NCBI GenBank assembly: GCA_964428905.1
Contig: CAYSAA010000030.1
Coordinates: 1 to 16,978, forward strand
Direction of reading: 5' to 3'
Source of the DNA: CAYSAA01 sp964428905
GTDB taxonomy: Bacteria; Atribacterota; Phoenicimicrobiia; Phoenicimicrobiales; Stramentimicrobiaceae
DNA length: 16,978 bases
Under the pieces are notes generated by a model. The model saw only the letters and a list, made by a program, of their open reading frames with translations. It ran no database searches and was not told the DNA's origin. Shown piece after piece: positions 1-6,905 of this stretch. Position 1 is the stretch's first letter. Each line of letters opens with the position of its first letter. The translations under genes were made by a program, and so were the position numbers.

Positions 1-689
1 TGAAATTAAAAATAATTGAAAAGCGGCAGGAATTAGATGATGTTTTTAGCTTTATATTTCAGCCAGAGAAACCCATTTCCTGGAAGGCAGGGCAATATGT
101 TCTTTATAAAATTCCTCATGATAATCCGGATGATAGGGGAGATACCCGCATTTTTACCATCTCTGCTCCCCCATACCAAAAAAAGATTATGCTTACTACC
201 CGCTTTTTCTTTCAGGAAAGCAGTTCATTTAAGCAAACTTTATTTGCTAAGAAAGTGGGAGATTCTGTAGAAGCTCTCAGAGTACAGGGACATTTCACGG
301 TAGAAGACGCAGATAAAAAACTGGTATTTATAACAGGGGGAATTGGCATTACCCCTTTTCATTCTATTCTTTTAGACTTGGGAAAAAAGAAAGCTATAAA
401 AGACATAATCTTGATTTACAGTAATAAAAATGAAGAGAGTATTGTTTTCAAAGATACCATGAACCGGCTGGAGAAACAGTTTCCAGGACTTAAAATTCAT
501 TATATCTTTTCACCTCGGCGCTGTGATCAGGAATTGATTAGAGAAACAGTGCCTGATATTCAGGAACGGATTTTCTATCTCTCTGGGCCTATCTTAATGG
601 TCAAATCAGTGGAAAAAGCCTTACAGCAGCTTCGTATCGATAGAGAAAATATCAGGAAAGATTATTTCCCCGGGACTGGTGAAGCGTAA
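1..689 (+). CDS. FAD/NAD(P)-binding reductase, ferredoxin-NADP reductase-like (5' edge cut)
   Basis: Flavin reductase of the FNR superfamily, expected to move electrons between NAD(P)H and a protein or small acceptor through FAD. The frame is open from the first complete codon (base 3); bases 1-2 are 'tg', so an NTG start may lie at base 0 and the gene may lack only one base. In order: an N-terminal beta-barrel half (FIFQPE, WKAGQYVLY), the FAD-binding signature RIFTIS at nt 147-164, the NAD(P)-binding loop GGIGITP at nt 336-356, and an FNR-like C-terminus (YLSGPILMV, then DYFPG). About 228 residues fit a stand-alone FAD-plus-NAD module without a [2Fe-2S] domain. If the true start is further upstream, it could instead be the C-terminal part of a larger membrane-bound or multi-domain reductase. 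The electron partner cannot be told from the sequence. No clear terminator follows. Confidence 0.82.
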   Translation, partial: KLKIIEKRQELDDVFSFIFQPEKPISWKAGQYVLYKIPHDNPDDRGDTRIFTISAPPYQKKIMLTTRFFFQESSSFKQTLFAKKVGDSVEALRVQGHFTVEDADKKLVFITGGIGITPFHSILLDLGKKKAIKDIILIYSNKNEESIVFKDTMNRLEKQFPGLKIHYIFSPRRCDQELIRETVPDIQERIFYLSGPILMVKSVEKALQQLRIDRENIRKDYFPGTGEA

Positions 690-860
690 AAGGCAATCCT
701 CCCCCCTTTTTTACTCATAATGTTATAGAATCCACGTTCTAATCTTATCTAGTATAGGAGTTTCAAAAAATATGATATCATTAGATGAATTATTTTTAAG
801 ATGAAAATATTTACAAGATACTTAAGGGAATCAATTATCAATCAAAATTCTTTCCATTTG

Positions 861-895
861 TTATGGAAACTATAGGTACCAAATAGTTTCCATAA
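861..895. promoter_or_regulatory. Perfect 13-bp inverted repeat upstream of the methyltransferase gene
   Basis: TTATGGAAACTAT (861-873) and ATAGTTTCCATAA (883-895) are exact reverse complements around a 9-base spacer, about 59 bases before the start codon at 954. The rest of the 690-953 gap holds no gene. No T-run follows the right arm, so it does not look like an intrinsic terminator. It is best read as an operator for a dimeric regulator or an mRNA leader hairpin. The symmetry is seen; the function is inferred. Confidence 0.5.
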
Positions 896-953
896 TTGGA
901 CTTTCAGTTTAAATGCTAATTTGATAAAATGCAAATAGGAGTCAATATTTATC

Positions 954-1538
954 ATGTCTGAGAGAAAAGATTTTGAGCAATATTCCCTGGAAGCTTTAAA
1001 GGATGTAGGATTAAAAAGGGGACATACTGTTTTGGATTGTTGCTGTGGATGTGGTCATTATACCATTCCTGCTTCTAAGCTAGTGGGAGAAGAAGGGATG
1101 GTTTATGCAATAGATGCAGATCGAGGAAAATTACAAGATTTGAAACAAAAAATATCATCAGGTCTAGGTAAAAATGTTAAAATCATTCAGGAAGATGTTG
1201 AGAAAAAGATTTCTTTACCGAATCATTCAGTTGATGTTATCCTGCTTTACGATATTTTTTGGTATTTCCGACCAAATGAGATTAATTTGTCAAGATTATT
1301 ACTTGAAATACACAGAATTGCAAAACCCCAAGGAGGCTTGATATCGGTATTTCCAACACACATTGATTCCAGCCAGTTACAGGATTTTGAAAATGAAATG
1401 AAGCGCATAGGATTTTGTTTAGTAAACCGGTTGCAAAGGTATCTTGTGCATGAAAAGAATATAGAGCGGGGAGAGTTATTAAATTTTCAAATAAGCGATA
1501 AAACTACTCATAAAATACTAAACACGAACAAGCATTGA
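954..1538 (+). CDS. Class I SAM-dependent methyltransferase, substrate unknown
   Basis: A 194-residue Rossmann-fold methyltransferase of the UbiE/Methyltransf_11/25 type. Motif I is VLDCCCGCGHYT (residues 26-37), followed by IPASKLVG and the acidic motif II region VYAIDAD (50-56), which should hold the SAM ribose. A motif IV-like stretch DVILLYDIFWYF follows. Motif I is unusually cysteine-rich (C29, C30, C31, C33), where relatives usually have something like VLDxGCGxG. The start at 954 follows AGGAG at 937-941 with a somewhat long 12-base spacing. lipB begins 47 bases after the stop, so co-transcription is possible, but nothing ties this enzyme to lipoate metabolism. The substrate (small molecule, lipid or metal-related) cannot be told. 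Confidence 0.8.
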   Translation: MSERKDFEQYSLEALKDVGLKRGHTVLDCCCGCGHYTIPASKLVGEEGMVYAIDADRGKLQDLKQKISSGLGKNVKIIQEDVEKKISLPNHSVDVILLYDIFWYFRPNEINLSRLLLEIHRIAKPQGGLISVFPTHIDSSQLQDFENEMKRIGFCLVNRLQRYLVHEKNIERGELLNFQISDKTTHKILNTNKH

Positions 1539-1585
1539 TTTACTTTACCAGTTATGCACTGAGGGTTAAAATGAAGGAGTAACAT

Positions 1586-2284
1586 ATGCAACAATTTTTG
1601 GAAGGGGAAAAGAAAATTGATGTTATTGATTTAGATATCATTGATTATGAAGAGGCATTGGAAATACAGGAAAAACTTTTGGAGTTAAGGAAAAGAAATT
1701 GTATAGGTGATACTTTGCTTATTCTGGAACATGAACCGGTAATCACTATTGGGAAAAGAGGAAATCAAAGTAATATCATAGTTTCCAGGGAATTTTTAAA
1801 GGAGAAAGGTGTAAAAATATGCTCCATTGGACGGGGTGGAGATGTAACTTATCATGGTCCGGGACAGATTATTGGCTATCCTATTATGCGCTTTAAAGAA
1901 CATGTTACCGGAGTTAGAGAATTGGTCCGTGGTCTGGAGGAAATTTTTATTCAATTATTAAAAGATAATTATCAGATTAAAGCCGGTCGTGATTCCGAAC
2001 ATCCGGGCGTTTGGGTTGGGAATGATAAGATTACAGCCATTGGTTTGTTGATTCGTTCAGGTGTTACCATGCATGGTTTTGCCTTCAATGTTAATACTGA
2101 TTTAAGTGCTTTTCAGTGGATTCTATCCTGTGGTATTCTAGATAAAGGAATAACTTCAATTAAAAAATTAACCGAGAGGGAACAAGACATTAGCAAAGTC
2201 AAGGAACAAGTTGCTCATTATTTTGGACAGATTTTTCACCTTTATCCTGCTTGGAAAGACAGAGAAAAGTTAAAAAAATATTAG
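1586..2284 (+). CDS. lipB: Octanoyl-[acyl-carrier-protein]:protein N-octanoyltransferase LipB
   Basis: LipB transfers octanoate from octanoyl-ACP to the lysine of lipoyl domains (2-oxoacid dehydrogenases, glycine cleavage H protein), the first step of endogenous lipoate synthesis. The 232-residue length is normal. The family signature RGGDVTYHGPGQ is at residues 83-94. The catalytic pair expected from the family is present: K148 in GNDKITAIG and C182 in ILSCGI, which together form the acyl-enzyme site. The start at 1586 is preceded by AAGGAGT at 1574-1580. An in-frame ATG at 1571 runs straight into TAA, so 1586 is firm. lipA starts 10 bases after the stop, so the two genes form an operon. Presence of LipB rather than only a salvage ligase (LplA) implies de novo lipoylation. 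Confidence 0.97.
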   Translation: MQQFLEGEKKIDVIDLDIIDYEEALEIQEKLLELRKRNCIGDTLLILEHEPVITIGKRGNQSNIIVSREFLKEKGVKICSIGRGGDVTYHGPGQIIGYPIMRFKEHVTGVRELVRGLEEIFIQLLKDNYQIKAGRDSEHPGVWVGNDKITAIGLLIRSGVTMHGFAFNVNTDLSAFQWILSCGILDKGITSIKKLTEREQDISKVKEQVAHYFGQIFHLYPAWKDREKLKKY

Positions 2285-2294
2285 GGGAATCATC

Positions 2295-3155
2295 ATGAAT
2301 ATGAAAAAGCCGGAATGGTTAAGAATCAAATATCGGAAAAACGAACAGACAGAGCAGGTGATTTCACTGCTTAAGCGTTTATCTTTGCATACCGTTTGTC
2401 AGGAAGCAAAGTGTCCTAATCTATTTGAGTGTTTTGGTAAAAAAACTGCTACCTTCATGATTTTGGGAAAAACCTGTACGCGAAATTGTACTTTCTGTAA
2501 TGTTCATAAAGGAGAACCCGATCCTGTTGATGTACATGAACCTGACCATCTGGTAGAGGCAGTAAAAGAACTTGGTTTGAATTATATAGTTATTACTTCG
2601 GTAACTCGTGATGATTTACCGGATGGTGGTGCTTCTCAGTTTGTTCAGGCAATACAAAAATTGCATCAGTTTTCCGATGAAATATTGGTAGAAGTTCTGA
2701 TACCTGATTTTAAAGGCAACCATGATGCACTTACTAATGTTGTTAAGGCAGGGCCTGATGTCTTGAATCACAATGTGGAAACAGTACCTCGGTTATACCC
2801 CGAAGTCCGGCCTATGGCCGATTATCAGCGTTCCCTTGCTGTTTTAAAAAAGACCAAAGAAATGAACCCAAAAATGCTTACCAAATCTGGAATAATGGTA
2901 GGCTTAGGCGAAAAAGAGGAAGAAGTTCTGCAGGTTTTGCAAGACTTAAGAGAAGTTGACTGTTCAATGCTGACCATTGGTCAGTATTTAGCCCCTTCAC
3001 GTTTTCATCATCCTATTGTGGAATATATTCATCCCTATCAATTTACCTATTATGAAGAGAAGGCTTATCAGATGGGATTTAAGGGTGTGGCGTCTGCACC
3101 ATTGGTCAGAAGTTCACATAGAGCTAAGGAACTGTTTTTATTATCCCGTTCATAA
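2295..3155 (+). CDS. lipA: Lipoyl synthase LipA (radical SAM)
   Basis: Radical SAM enzyme that inserts two sulfur atoms at C6 and C8 of protein-bound octanoyl groups. Both iron-sulfur sites are complete. The auxiliary cluster motif CX4CX5C is C35, C40 and C46 in CQEAKCPNLFEC. The radical SAM CX3CX2C is C61, C65 and C68 in CTRNCTFC. The C-terminal RSSHRA (about 272-277) carries the serine that ligates the sacrificial auxiliary cluster; the residue after the serines is H where many homologues have Y. At 286 residues it has normal length. The ATG at 2295 follows AGGGGAAT, which overlaps the lipB stop; a second in-frame ATG at 2301 is possible. Translation is probably coupled to lipB. The enzyme is oxygen sensitive and needs a reduced electron donor. 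Confidence 0.97.
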   Translation: MNMKKPEWLRIKYRKNEQTEQVISLLKRLSLHTVCQEAKCPNLFECFGKKTATFMILGKTCTRNCTFCNVHKGEPDPVDVHEPDHLVEAVKELGLNYIVITSVTRDDLPDGGASQFVQAIQKLHQFSDEILVEVLIPDFKGNHDALTNVVKAGPDVLNHNVETVPRLYPEVRPMADYQRSLAVLKKTKEMNPKMLTKSGIMVGLGEKEEEVLQVLQDLREVDCSMLTIGQYLAPSRFHHPIVEYIHPYQFTYYEEKAYQMGFKGVASAPLVRSSHRAKELFLLSRS

Positions 3156-3200
3156 TTCGGCTATCTTGTCTACCTTTCTTTTTAGTAACGTTTCATTTTT

Positions 3201-3394
3201 TATTTAACCATAAAAAGATTAAGAAAAGCCAGATGACAATTTTTCACCTGAAGTTCAAAGTAGGAAGTACTATTGCTTAGATATAGCTAAAGTGTAAATA
3301 AGAAATCGAAAGAAAAAGTGGTAAAAAGTTAAACCTCTTTTAGAGGTTCTTAAAGCCACCCACTTTGCGGGTGCGATATTTGCTATGTTATAAT
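3201..3394 (+). repeat. Dispersed non-coding repeat, copy 1
   Basis: Starts with TTATTTAACCATAAAAA and runs through an AT-rich body containing ATTTTTCACCTGAA. It then has hairpin AACCTC-TTTTA-GAGGTT (3332-3348) and a second hairpin CACCC..GGGTG (3357-3373), ending GCGATATTT. The same order of blocks recurs at 5787-6029, and the last hairpin recurs at 7717-7733. The rest of the 3156-3452 gap between lipA and psuK holds no gene. The arrangement of subterminal hairpins without a transposase recalls IS200/IS605-derived non-autonomous elements; that identification is inferred. Confidence 0.6.
3365..3394 (+). promoter_or_regulatory. Extended -10 promoter for psuK-psuG
   Basis: A perfect TATAAT at 3389-3394 is preceded by TG one base earlier (TGTTATAAT), an extended -10 element. 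A weak -35 (TTGCGG, 3365-3370) lies 18 bases upstream, inside the terminal hairpin of repeat copy 1. It is about 60 bases before the psuK start. The -10 is seen; use in the cell is inferred. Confidence 0.5.
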
Positions 3395-3455
3395 TAGTTT
3401 GTGATATTATTGATGCTATCTTATTTGGAATACGAAAGGAATATTTTCAAAATTG

Positions 3456-4421
3456 ATGGTAGATTTTACTGAAAAAGAAAAGAGTGGTATTACCGTAATT
3501 GGTGGTGCCAATATAGATATAAAAGGGAAGTCTAAAAATATTATTAAATGGGAAACTTCCAATCCCGGTACAATTCGGGTCAGCCACGGGGGAGTAGGGC
3601 GAAATATTGCCCACTATCTGGGATTGCTCAATATTCCGGTAATTTTTTTAGGGGCTGTCGGTGATGATGATGAAGGCAGAGAAATCCTGGAAAAATTGAG
3701 AAATGCTCAGGTAGAGGTCAGAGAGGTAATTCAATCCAAGAAGGATTCCACAGGAACATACCTGGCTATTCTTAATGAAAGGGGGGATATGCAGGTTGCA
3801 GTAAGTGATACAGTAATTATGAAGAGAGTAACCCCCCGGTATCTCATTGCCAAAGCTGGGTTTGTCAAAAAGAGTCGCTTTGTCATTATTGATACCAACC
3901 TGACTACTCAGGCTATTCATTATATTGCCTATTTATGTGGCAGGGAGAAAATTCCTTTAGTTGTTGACCCGGTTTCAGTTGTTAAAAGTAGAAAACTGCT
4001 GGGAATTTTACCAAAAATCAGCTATCTGACACCTAATATAAGTGAACTTAGTGCCCTTACCGGAACCGTTATTCGGAATCTCACAGACCGCAAGAAGGCT
4101 GTTCAGCAGTTGATGAAAAAGGGAGTAAAGAATATTGTATTGACCAATAGTTCTCAGGGAGTCTTTGTATTTTCACAGCAATTCTCGGAAGGTGAATTAA
4201 TGAACACCAGGCGGAGAAAAATGGTTGACAGTACCGGTGCGGGAGATGCACTGGTAGCCGGTATGGCCTATGGGTTGTATCATGATTATTCACTTTTAAA
4301 GTCGGTTCAAATTGGATTCATTTTATCCGGTCTGGCCGTAATATCTCCCGAGTCGGTATATTCCCAAATTAATGAGAGTGTCATAAAAAAGAAGATGATA
4401 AGGATGTTTAAAATTTTATGA
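3456..4421 (+). CDS. psuK: PfkB/ribokinase-family sugar kinase, probable pseudouridine kinase PsuK
   Basis: ATP-dependent kinase, predicted to phosphorylate pseudouridine to pseudouridine 5'-phosphate. Evidence: an N-terminal beta strand with ITVIGGANIDIKG, the ribokinase-family glycine motif GGVGRNIA (about 45-52), and the second PfkB signature DSTGAGDA (about 258-265) with the catalytic base D264. At 321 residues it is family-typical. The substrate call rests mainly on the next gene, psuG, whose ATG overlaps this stop by 4 bp (ATGA). An in-frame TTG at 3453 immediately precedes the ATG at 3456; I prefer the ATG. The best SD-like AAAGGA (3435-3440) is rather far from either, so initiation may be weak. 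By sequence alone it could be another nucleoside kinase, but the partner makes pseudouridine the best choice. Confidence 0.88.
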   Translation: MVDFTEKEKSGITVIGGANIDIKGKSKNIIKWETSNPGTIRVSHGGVGRNIAHYLGLLNIPVIFLGAVGDDDEGREILEKLRNAQVEVREVIQSKKDSTGTYLAILNERGDMQVAVSDTVIMKRVTPRYLIAKAGFVKKSRFVIIDTNLTTQAIHYIAYLCGREKIPLVVDPVSVVKSRKLLGILPKISYLTPNISELSALTGTVIRNLTDRKKAVQQLMKKGVKNIVLTNSSQGVFVFSQQFSEGELMNTRRRKMVDSTGAGDALVAGMAYGLYHDYSLLKSVQIGFILSGLAVISPESVYSQINESVIKKKMIRMFKIL

Positions 4422-5365
4422 AATCATTAAATTATTTTGTAATTTCAGAAGAGATTAGAGCAGCTATCGGTAAAGGCAAGAAAGGACAACCTGTGGTAGC
4501 ACTGGAATCAAACCTGATTACCCATGGTTTGCCCTTTCCGGATAATATTACCACTGCACTAAATATGGAGAAAAATATCCGGGATGAAGGTGCTATCCCG
4601 GCAACAGTTGCTATATTAAATGGTAAAATTAAAGTTGGCTTAAACCATGATGAAATCGAAAAGCTGGCCCACTCTCAAGACACAGTTAAAGCCAGCCGAA
4701 GAGATTTATCTGCTATTATTGCCAAAGGGATGAATGCCGGAACTACAGTTGCCCTAACTATGTGGATAGCTTGTCGCTGTAAAATATTATTCTTTGCTAC
4801 AGGTGGTATCGGAGGAGTCCATCATGATAATGGTCAAGCCACAATGGATATTTCAGCTGATTTAACAGAACTTTCCAAAACGCCTGTTGTGGTGATATGT
4901 TCCGGTGCCAAGTCTATTTTAGATTTACCCCGGACTTTAGAATACCTGGAAACCATGGGGGTGCCGGTCCTGGGTTTTAAGACCAATGAATTTCCTGCTT
5001 TTTACAGCCAATCCAGTCATCTGAAGGTTGATTGGCTACTGAATGATGTTCAGGAAGCTGCGGAAGTCATCAATACACATTTACGATTGAAATTGGATAC
5101 CGGTTTGCTTATAGCCAACCCAGTACCAACTGAATTTGCTCTGGGTAAAAAGAAAATGGACGTCTGGATTGCCAAAGCCCAGGAAATTGCCGACAAGGAA
5201 AATGTCAAGGGGAAACAACTTACTCCGTTCTTACTCAATAAAATCAAAGAATTAAGTGATGGTAAAAGCTTAAAGGCTAATAAAGAATTGCTGGAACACA
5301 ATGCTAGGATTGCAGCCAAAATTGCCTATGCCTATCAGGAATTAATTTCCTCTACCCTGGAGTGA
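4418..5365 (+). CDS. psuG: Pseudouridine-5'-phosphate glycosidase PsuG
   Basis: Cleaves the C-C glycosidic bond of pseudouridine 5'-phosphate to give uracil and ribose 5-phosphate, the second step of pseudouridine salvage from RNA turnover. The family is very conserved and easy to recognise. ALESNLITHG carries E30, K91 sits in VKASRRDL, the metal-site aspartate D144 is in ATMDISADL, and K165 is in CSGAKSILDLPRTLEYL. These align with the E31, K93, D145 and K166 region of the E. coli enzyme, as I recall that numbering. The glycine-rich FFATGGIGGVHH (125-136) is also typical. At 315 residues it is full length. It overlaps psuK by 4 bp, so coupled translation is expected. No nucleoside transporter is adjacent. 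Downstream is a convergent minus-strand gene. Confidence 0.96.
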   Translation: MKSLNYFVISEEIRAAIGKGKKGQPVVALESNLITHGLPFPDNITTALNMEKNIRDEGAIPATVAILNGKIKVGLNHDEIEKLAHSQDTVKASRRDLSAIIAKGMNAGTTVALTMWIACRCKILFFATGGIGGVHHDNGQATMDISADLTELSKTPVVVICSGAKSILDLPRTLEYLETMGVPVLGFKTNEFPAFYSQSSHLKVDWLLNDVQEAAEVINTHLRLKLDTGLLIANPVPTEFALGKKKMDVWIAKAQEIADKENVKGKQLTPFLLNKIKELSDGKSLKANKELLEHNARIAAKIAYAYQELISSTLE

Positions 5366-5458
5366 CATCCGAATTCTGGGGTTTGAATAGTCAATGTTTT
5401 TATTAAAAATCGTCTCTTTTTTATCCAGAGTGTTGAAATTGGGTAAAATAATAGAATA

Positions 5459-5686
5459 TTAATGAATATCTGGATAGAGGATTTTTTCCTTAAGCTGTTT
5501 TATAGATTTATTACGCCGATAATTGATTATCTGTTGAGACAACCCCAGTATTTGTCCAATTTCAGAATCCCGATACCCCCACCAGTAATAGAGTAAAATA
5601 ATCTGTCTATCCTCTTCTTTAAGTTGATTGATTAACTGCTGAATATTTATACTTCTTATGTAATTTTCGATTGTATTTTCTGACAT
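5459..5686 (-). CDS. Small sigma-70 region 4-like HTH protein
   Basis: A 75-residue protein that looks like a free-standing sigma-70 region 4. LKEEDRQIILLYYWWGYRDSEIGQILGLSQQIINYRRNKSI matches the sigma4 pattern (L..R.I..L.Y..G....EI...LG.S......R....L), with the recognition helix near GLSQQIINYRRN. The tryptophan pair WW replaces the more usual small or acidic residues. I chose ATG at 5686 because a GGGGG SD lies 5 bases before it; the in-frame GTG at 5698 is part of that SD region. The N-terminal 20 residues (SENTIENYIRS) show no region 2. A region 2-like protein is encoded on the same strand at 6282-6566, so the pair may be a two-subunit sigma factor, as with SigO/RsoA of Bacillus or the small sigma-like proteins of Tn916-type elements. 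Confidence 0.65.
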   Translation of the reverse strand: MSENTIENYIRSINIQQLINQLKEEDRQIILLYYWWGYRDSEIGQILGLSQQIINYRRNKSIKQLKEKILYPDIH

Positions 5687-6281
5687 TTTTACCCCCACAA
5701 ATTAGTTTTTTGTTATTAGTTAAAATTTAAAAGAAAAGACTAGTTTCTTAGATAAAAATTCCATAACTTAAAATTAATCTCGAAATTTATTTAACCATGA
5801 AAAACCACCTTCTTAGAAGGTGGTAATGGTTAAATAAAGGTTTTACCATAAAAATATCAAGATAATCCATATGATCATTTTTCATCTGAAATCTAAAAGA
5901 GTTAAACTACTAGTAAATATTCAGTTAAAATATAAGAAAAAAGTATAACTAAAAGTAAACAGAGAATTAACCTCTTTTAGGGGTTCTTAAAGCCACCTGC
6001 TTTGCGGGTGCGATATTTACTTCTGTCATTATTATTAGCCAATTCTTCAAATAAATCGTTTTAACTTATAATCAAACAATCTTTATTTGTTAGCTTGTGT
6101 TCTATCTGTTTTATCTGTTAACCAAAAACTAGAAACCGAATTCTGTATACTAAATACGAACGACTATTTGTGTTTTATCTAAAAACTATAAACAAAAAAA
6201 CTAAAAACCTTACTTCTTCCAATTATTCCCACATCTTATTTATTTCAGCTTTCATTTTTATTGAGTATTCTACGGTATACG
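5687..6281. other. Gene-free stretch between the two sigma-like genes
   Basis: 595 AT-rich bases with no supportable gene. It holds repeat copy 2 (5787-6029) and then runs rich in TTTTATCT and AAAACTA words (about 6100-6210). At its right edge is a duplicated ACGGTATAC (6272-6280 and 6286-6294). A 10-codon minus-strand ORF (MKAEINKMWE, in the 6220-6260 region) is too short to call. The reading frames of the two flanking genes differ. Confidence 0.6.
5787..6029 (+). repeat. Dispersed non-coding repeat, copy 2, with a nested palindrome
   Basis: The longest copy. It opens with a two-part palindrome: outer arms TTATTTAACCAT (5787-5798) and ATGGTTAAATAA (5826-5837) match over 12 bp. The inner arms ACCACCTTCT (5804-5813) and AGAAGGTGGT (5815-5824) match over 10 bp. 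A body aligning with copy 1 follows (ACCATAAAAATATC, ATTTTTCATCTGAA). Then come hairpin AACCTC-TTTTA-GGGGTT (5969-5985, one G-U pair), hairpin CACCTGC-TTT-GCGGGTG (5994-6010, one U-G pair) and GCGATATTTACTT. The G-U replacements keep pairing possible in single-stranded DNA or RNA. Confidence 0.65.
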
Positions 6282-6294
6282 TTATACGGTATAC
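6272..6294. repeat. Short direct repeat of ACGGTATAC
   Basis: ACGGTATAC occurs at 6272-6280 and 6286-6294, separated by GTTAT, and each copy contains the palindrome GTATAC. The stop codon of the minus-strand region 2-like gene (6282-6284) lies between them. A related GTATACTAAATACG is found near 6145. Meaning unknown. Confidence 0.45.
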
Positions 6295-6566
6295 TGTTTT
6301 TGCTTTCTCCAATACATCCACAATCCCCACTTAATCCTTTTCTTCATATACCCGGCAAAAGTAACCGGTGGTATCTCCTGATATTGATAGACACCCAGAA
6401 TAAAGAGCAGGGCAGCCTGCTGATAGGCATCCTCATATTCCAGTCCCATTTGGTAGAAATAACTTGCCTGCCTTTTTAACAGGGGATTAAATTGCTGCAA
6501 CAATATAGTCATTGCTTTTTTATTACCTTGCTGAGCTTTTTGAATAAATTTATTCATATTCGACAT
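6282..6566 (-). CDS. Small sigma-70 region 2-like protein (HTH_16 type)
   Basis: A 94-residue protein resembling sigma-70 region 2 in isolation. IQKAQQGNKKAMTILLQQFNPLLKRQA (about 8-34) fits regions 1.2-2.1. YEDAYQQAALLFILGVYQYQ (44-63) fits region 2.2, and FAGYMKKRIKWGLWMYWRKQ (70-89) fits regions 2.3-2.4, where basic and aromatic residues would melt the -10 element. No region 3 or 4 follows; translation stops after QKQYTV. The start at 6566 is well supported by GGGAGGT five bases upstream. Free-standing proteins of this form (Pfam 'helix-turn-helix, conjugative transposon-like') are known from Tn916-type elements, and RsoA of Bacillus is a region 2-only sigma subunit. The region 4-like gene lies downstream on the same strand. 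A sigma gene broken by insertion is the alternative. Confidence 0.65.
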   Translation of the reverse strand: MSNMNKFIQKAQQGNKKAMTILLQQFNPLLKRQASYFYQMGLEYEDAYQQAALLFILGVYQYQEIPPVTFAGYMKKRIKWGLWMYWRKQKQYTV

Positions 6567-6905
6567 GATTACCTCCCATATAAAATAATTGTTTGAATAG
6601 TTTATTGTTTCCGAGAACAGGTATTATCATAAAACATCGCTTATTTTCCTGTAGTCAAATTTTAGTAAAAATGTAGAAAAATTTTACCCTAATTTCTGGC
6701 AAGAATGAGAAAAAACACTAAAGAGAGGAGGATGGTAAAATGAGTAAGAGTTAGTAACAAACCGTCTTGAAAAAAAAAGAATATAGGAGTAACATTAATA
6801 ATTACAAGAGCAATTTTAAGGTAAAAAGCACATCTTTTATGATTATAAACGTGAATAAAGTATCTTGATTCTATTCTTTTGATTGATTGAATCGAGAAGA
6901 AAAAA
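6567..6905. other. Intergenic stretch between divergent genes, with an orphan SD and mini-ORFs
   Basis: 339 bases without a convincing gene. It carries the likely promoter of the minus-strand region 2-like gene. It also has an orphan plus-strand Shine-Dalgarno GAGAGGAGG (6723-6731), followed by two overlapping mini-ORFs: ATG GTA AAA TGA at 6732-6743 and ATG AGT AAG AGT TAG at 6740-6754. These may be a leader peptide or the decayed 5' end of a lost gene. The rest is poly-A-rich. Confidence 0.45.
6629..6658 (-). promoter_or_regulatory. Candidate promoter for the region 2-like gene
   Basis: On the minus strand, TTGACT (6658-6653) and TTTTAT (6634-6629) are separated by 18 bases, about 62 bases before the ATG at 6566. 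The -35 is good (5 of 6) and the -10 weak (4 of 6). An alternative -10, GATAAT, lies a few bases further down with too long a spacing. Confidence 0.3.

Noticed and set aside
861..895. Intrinsic terminator for the reductase gene
   Set aside because: The stem is AT-rich, about 170 bases after the stop, and no T-run follows.
690..953. Small gene in the first intergenic gap
   Set aside because: All frames are broken by frequent stops and no SD-start pair gives a plausible protein.
3016..3207. Plus-strand ORF within and past the end of lipA
   Set aside because: Out-of-frame reading of lipA, no own ribosome site, no recognisable protein features.
3332..3380. Known riboswitch, for example a c-di-GMP (GEMM) aptamer, because of the AAAGCC words and paired hairpins
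   Set aside because: The GGTAGGTAGC-type second helix and GNRA-tetraloop stem expected of GEMM are missing, and copies occur at unrelated genes and in a gene gap.
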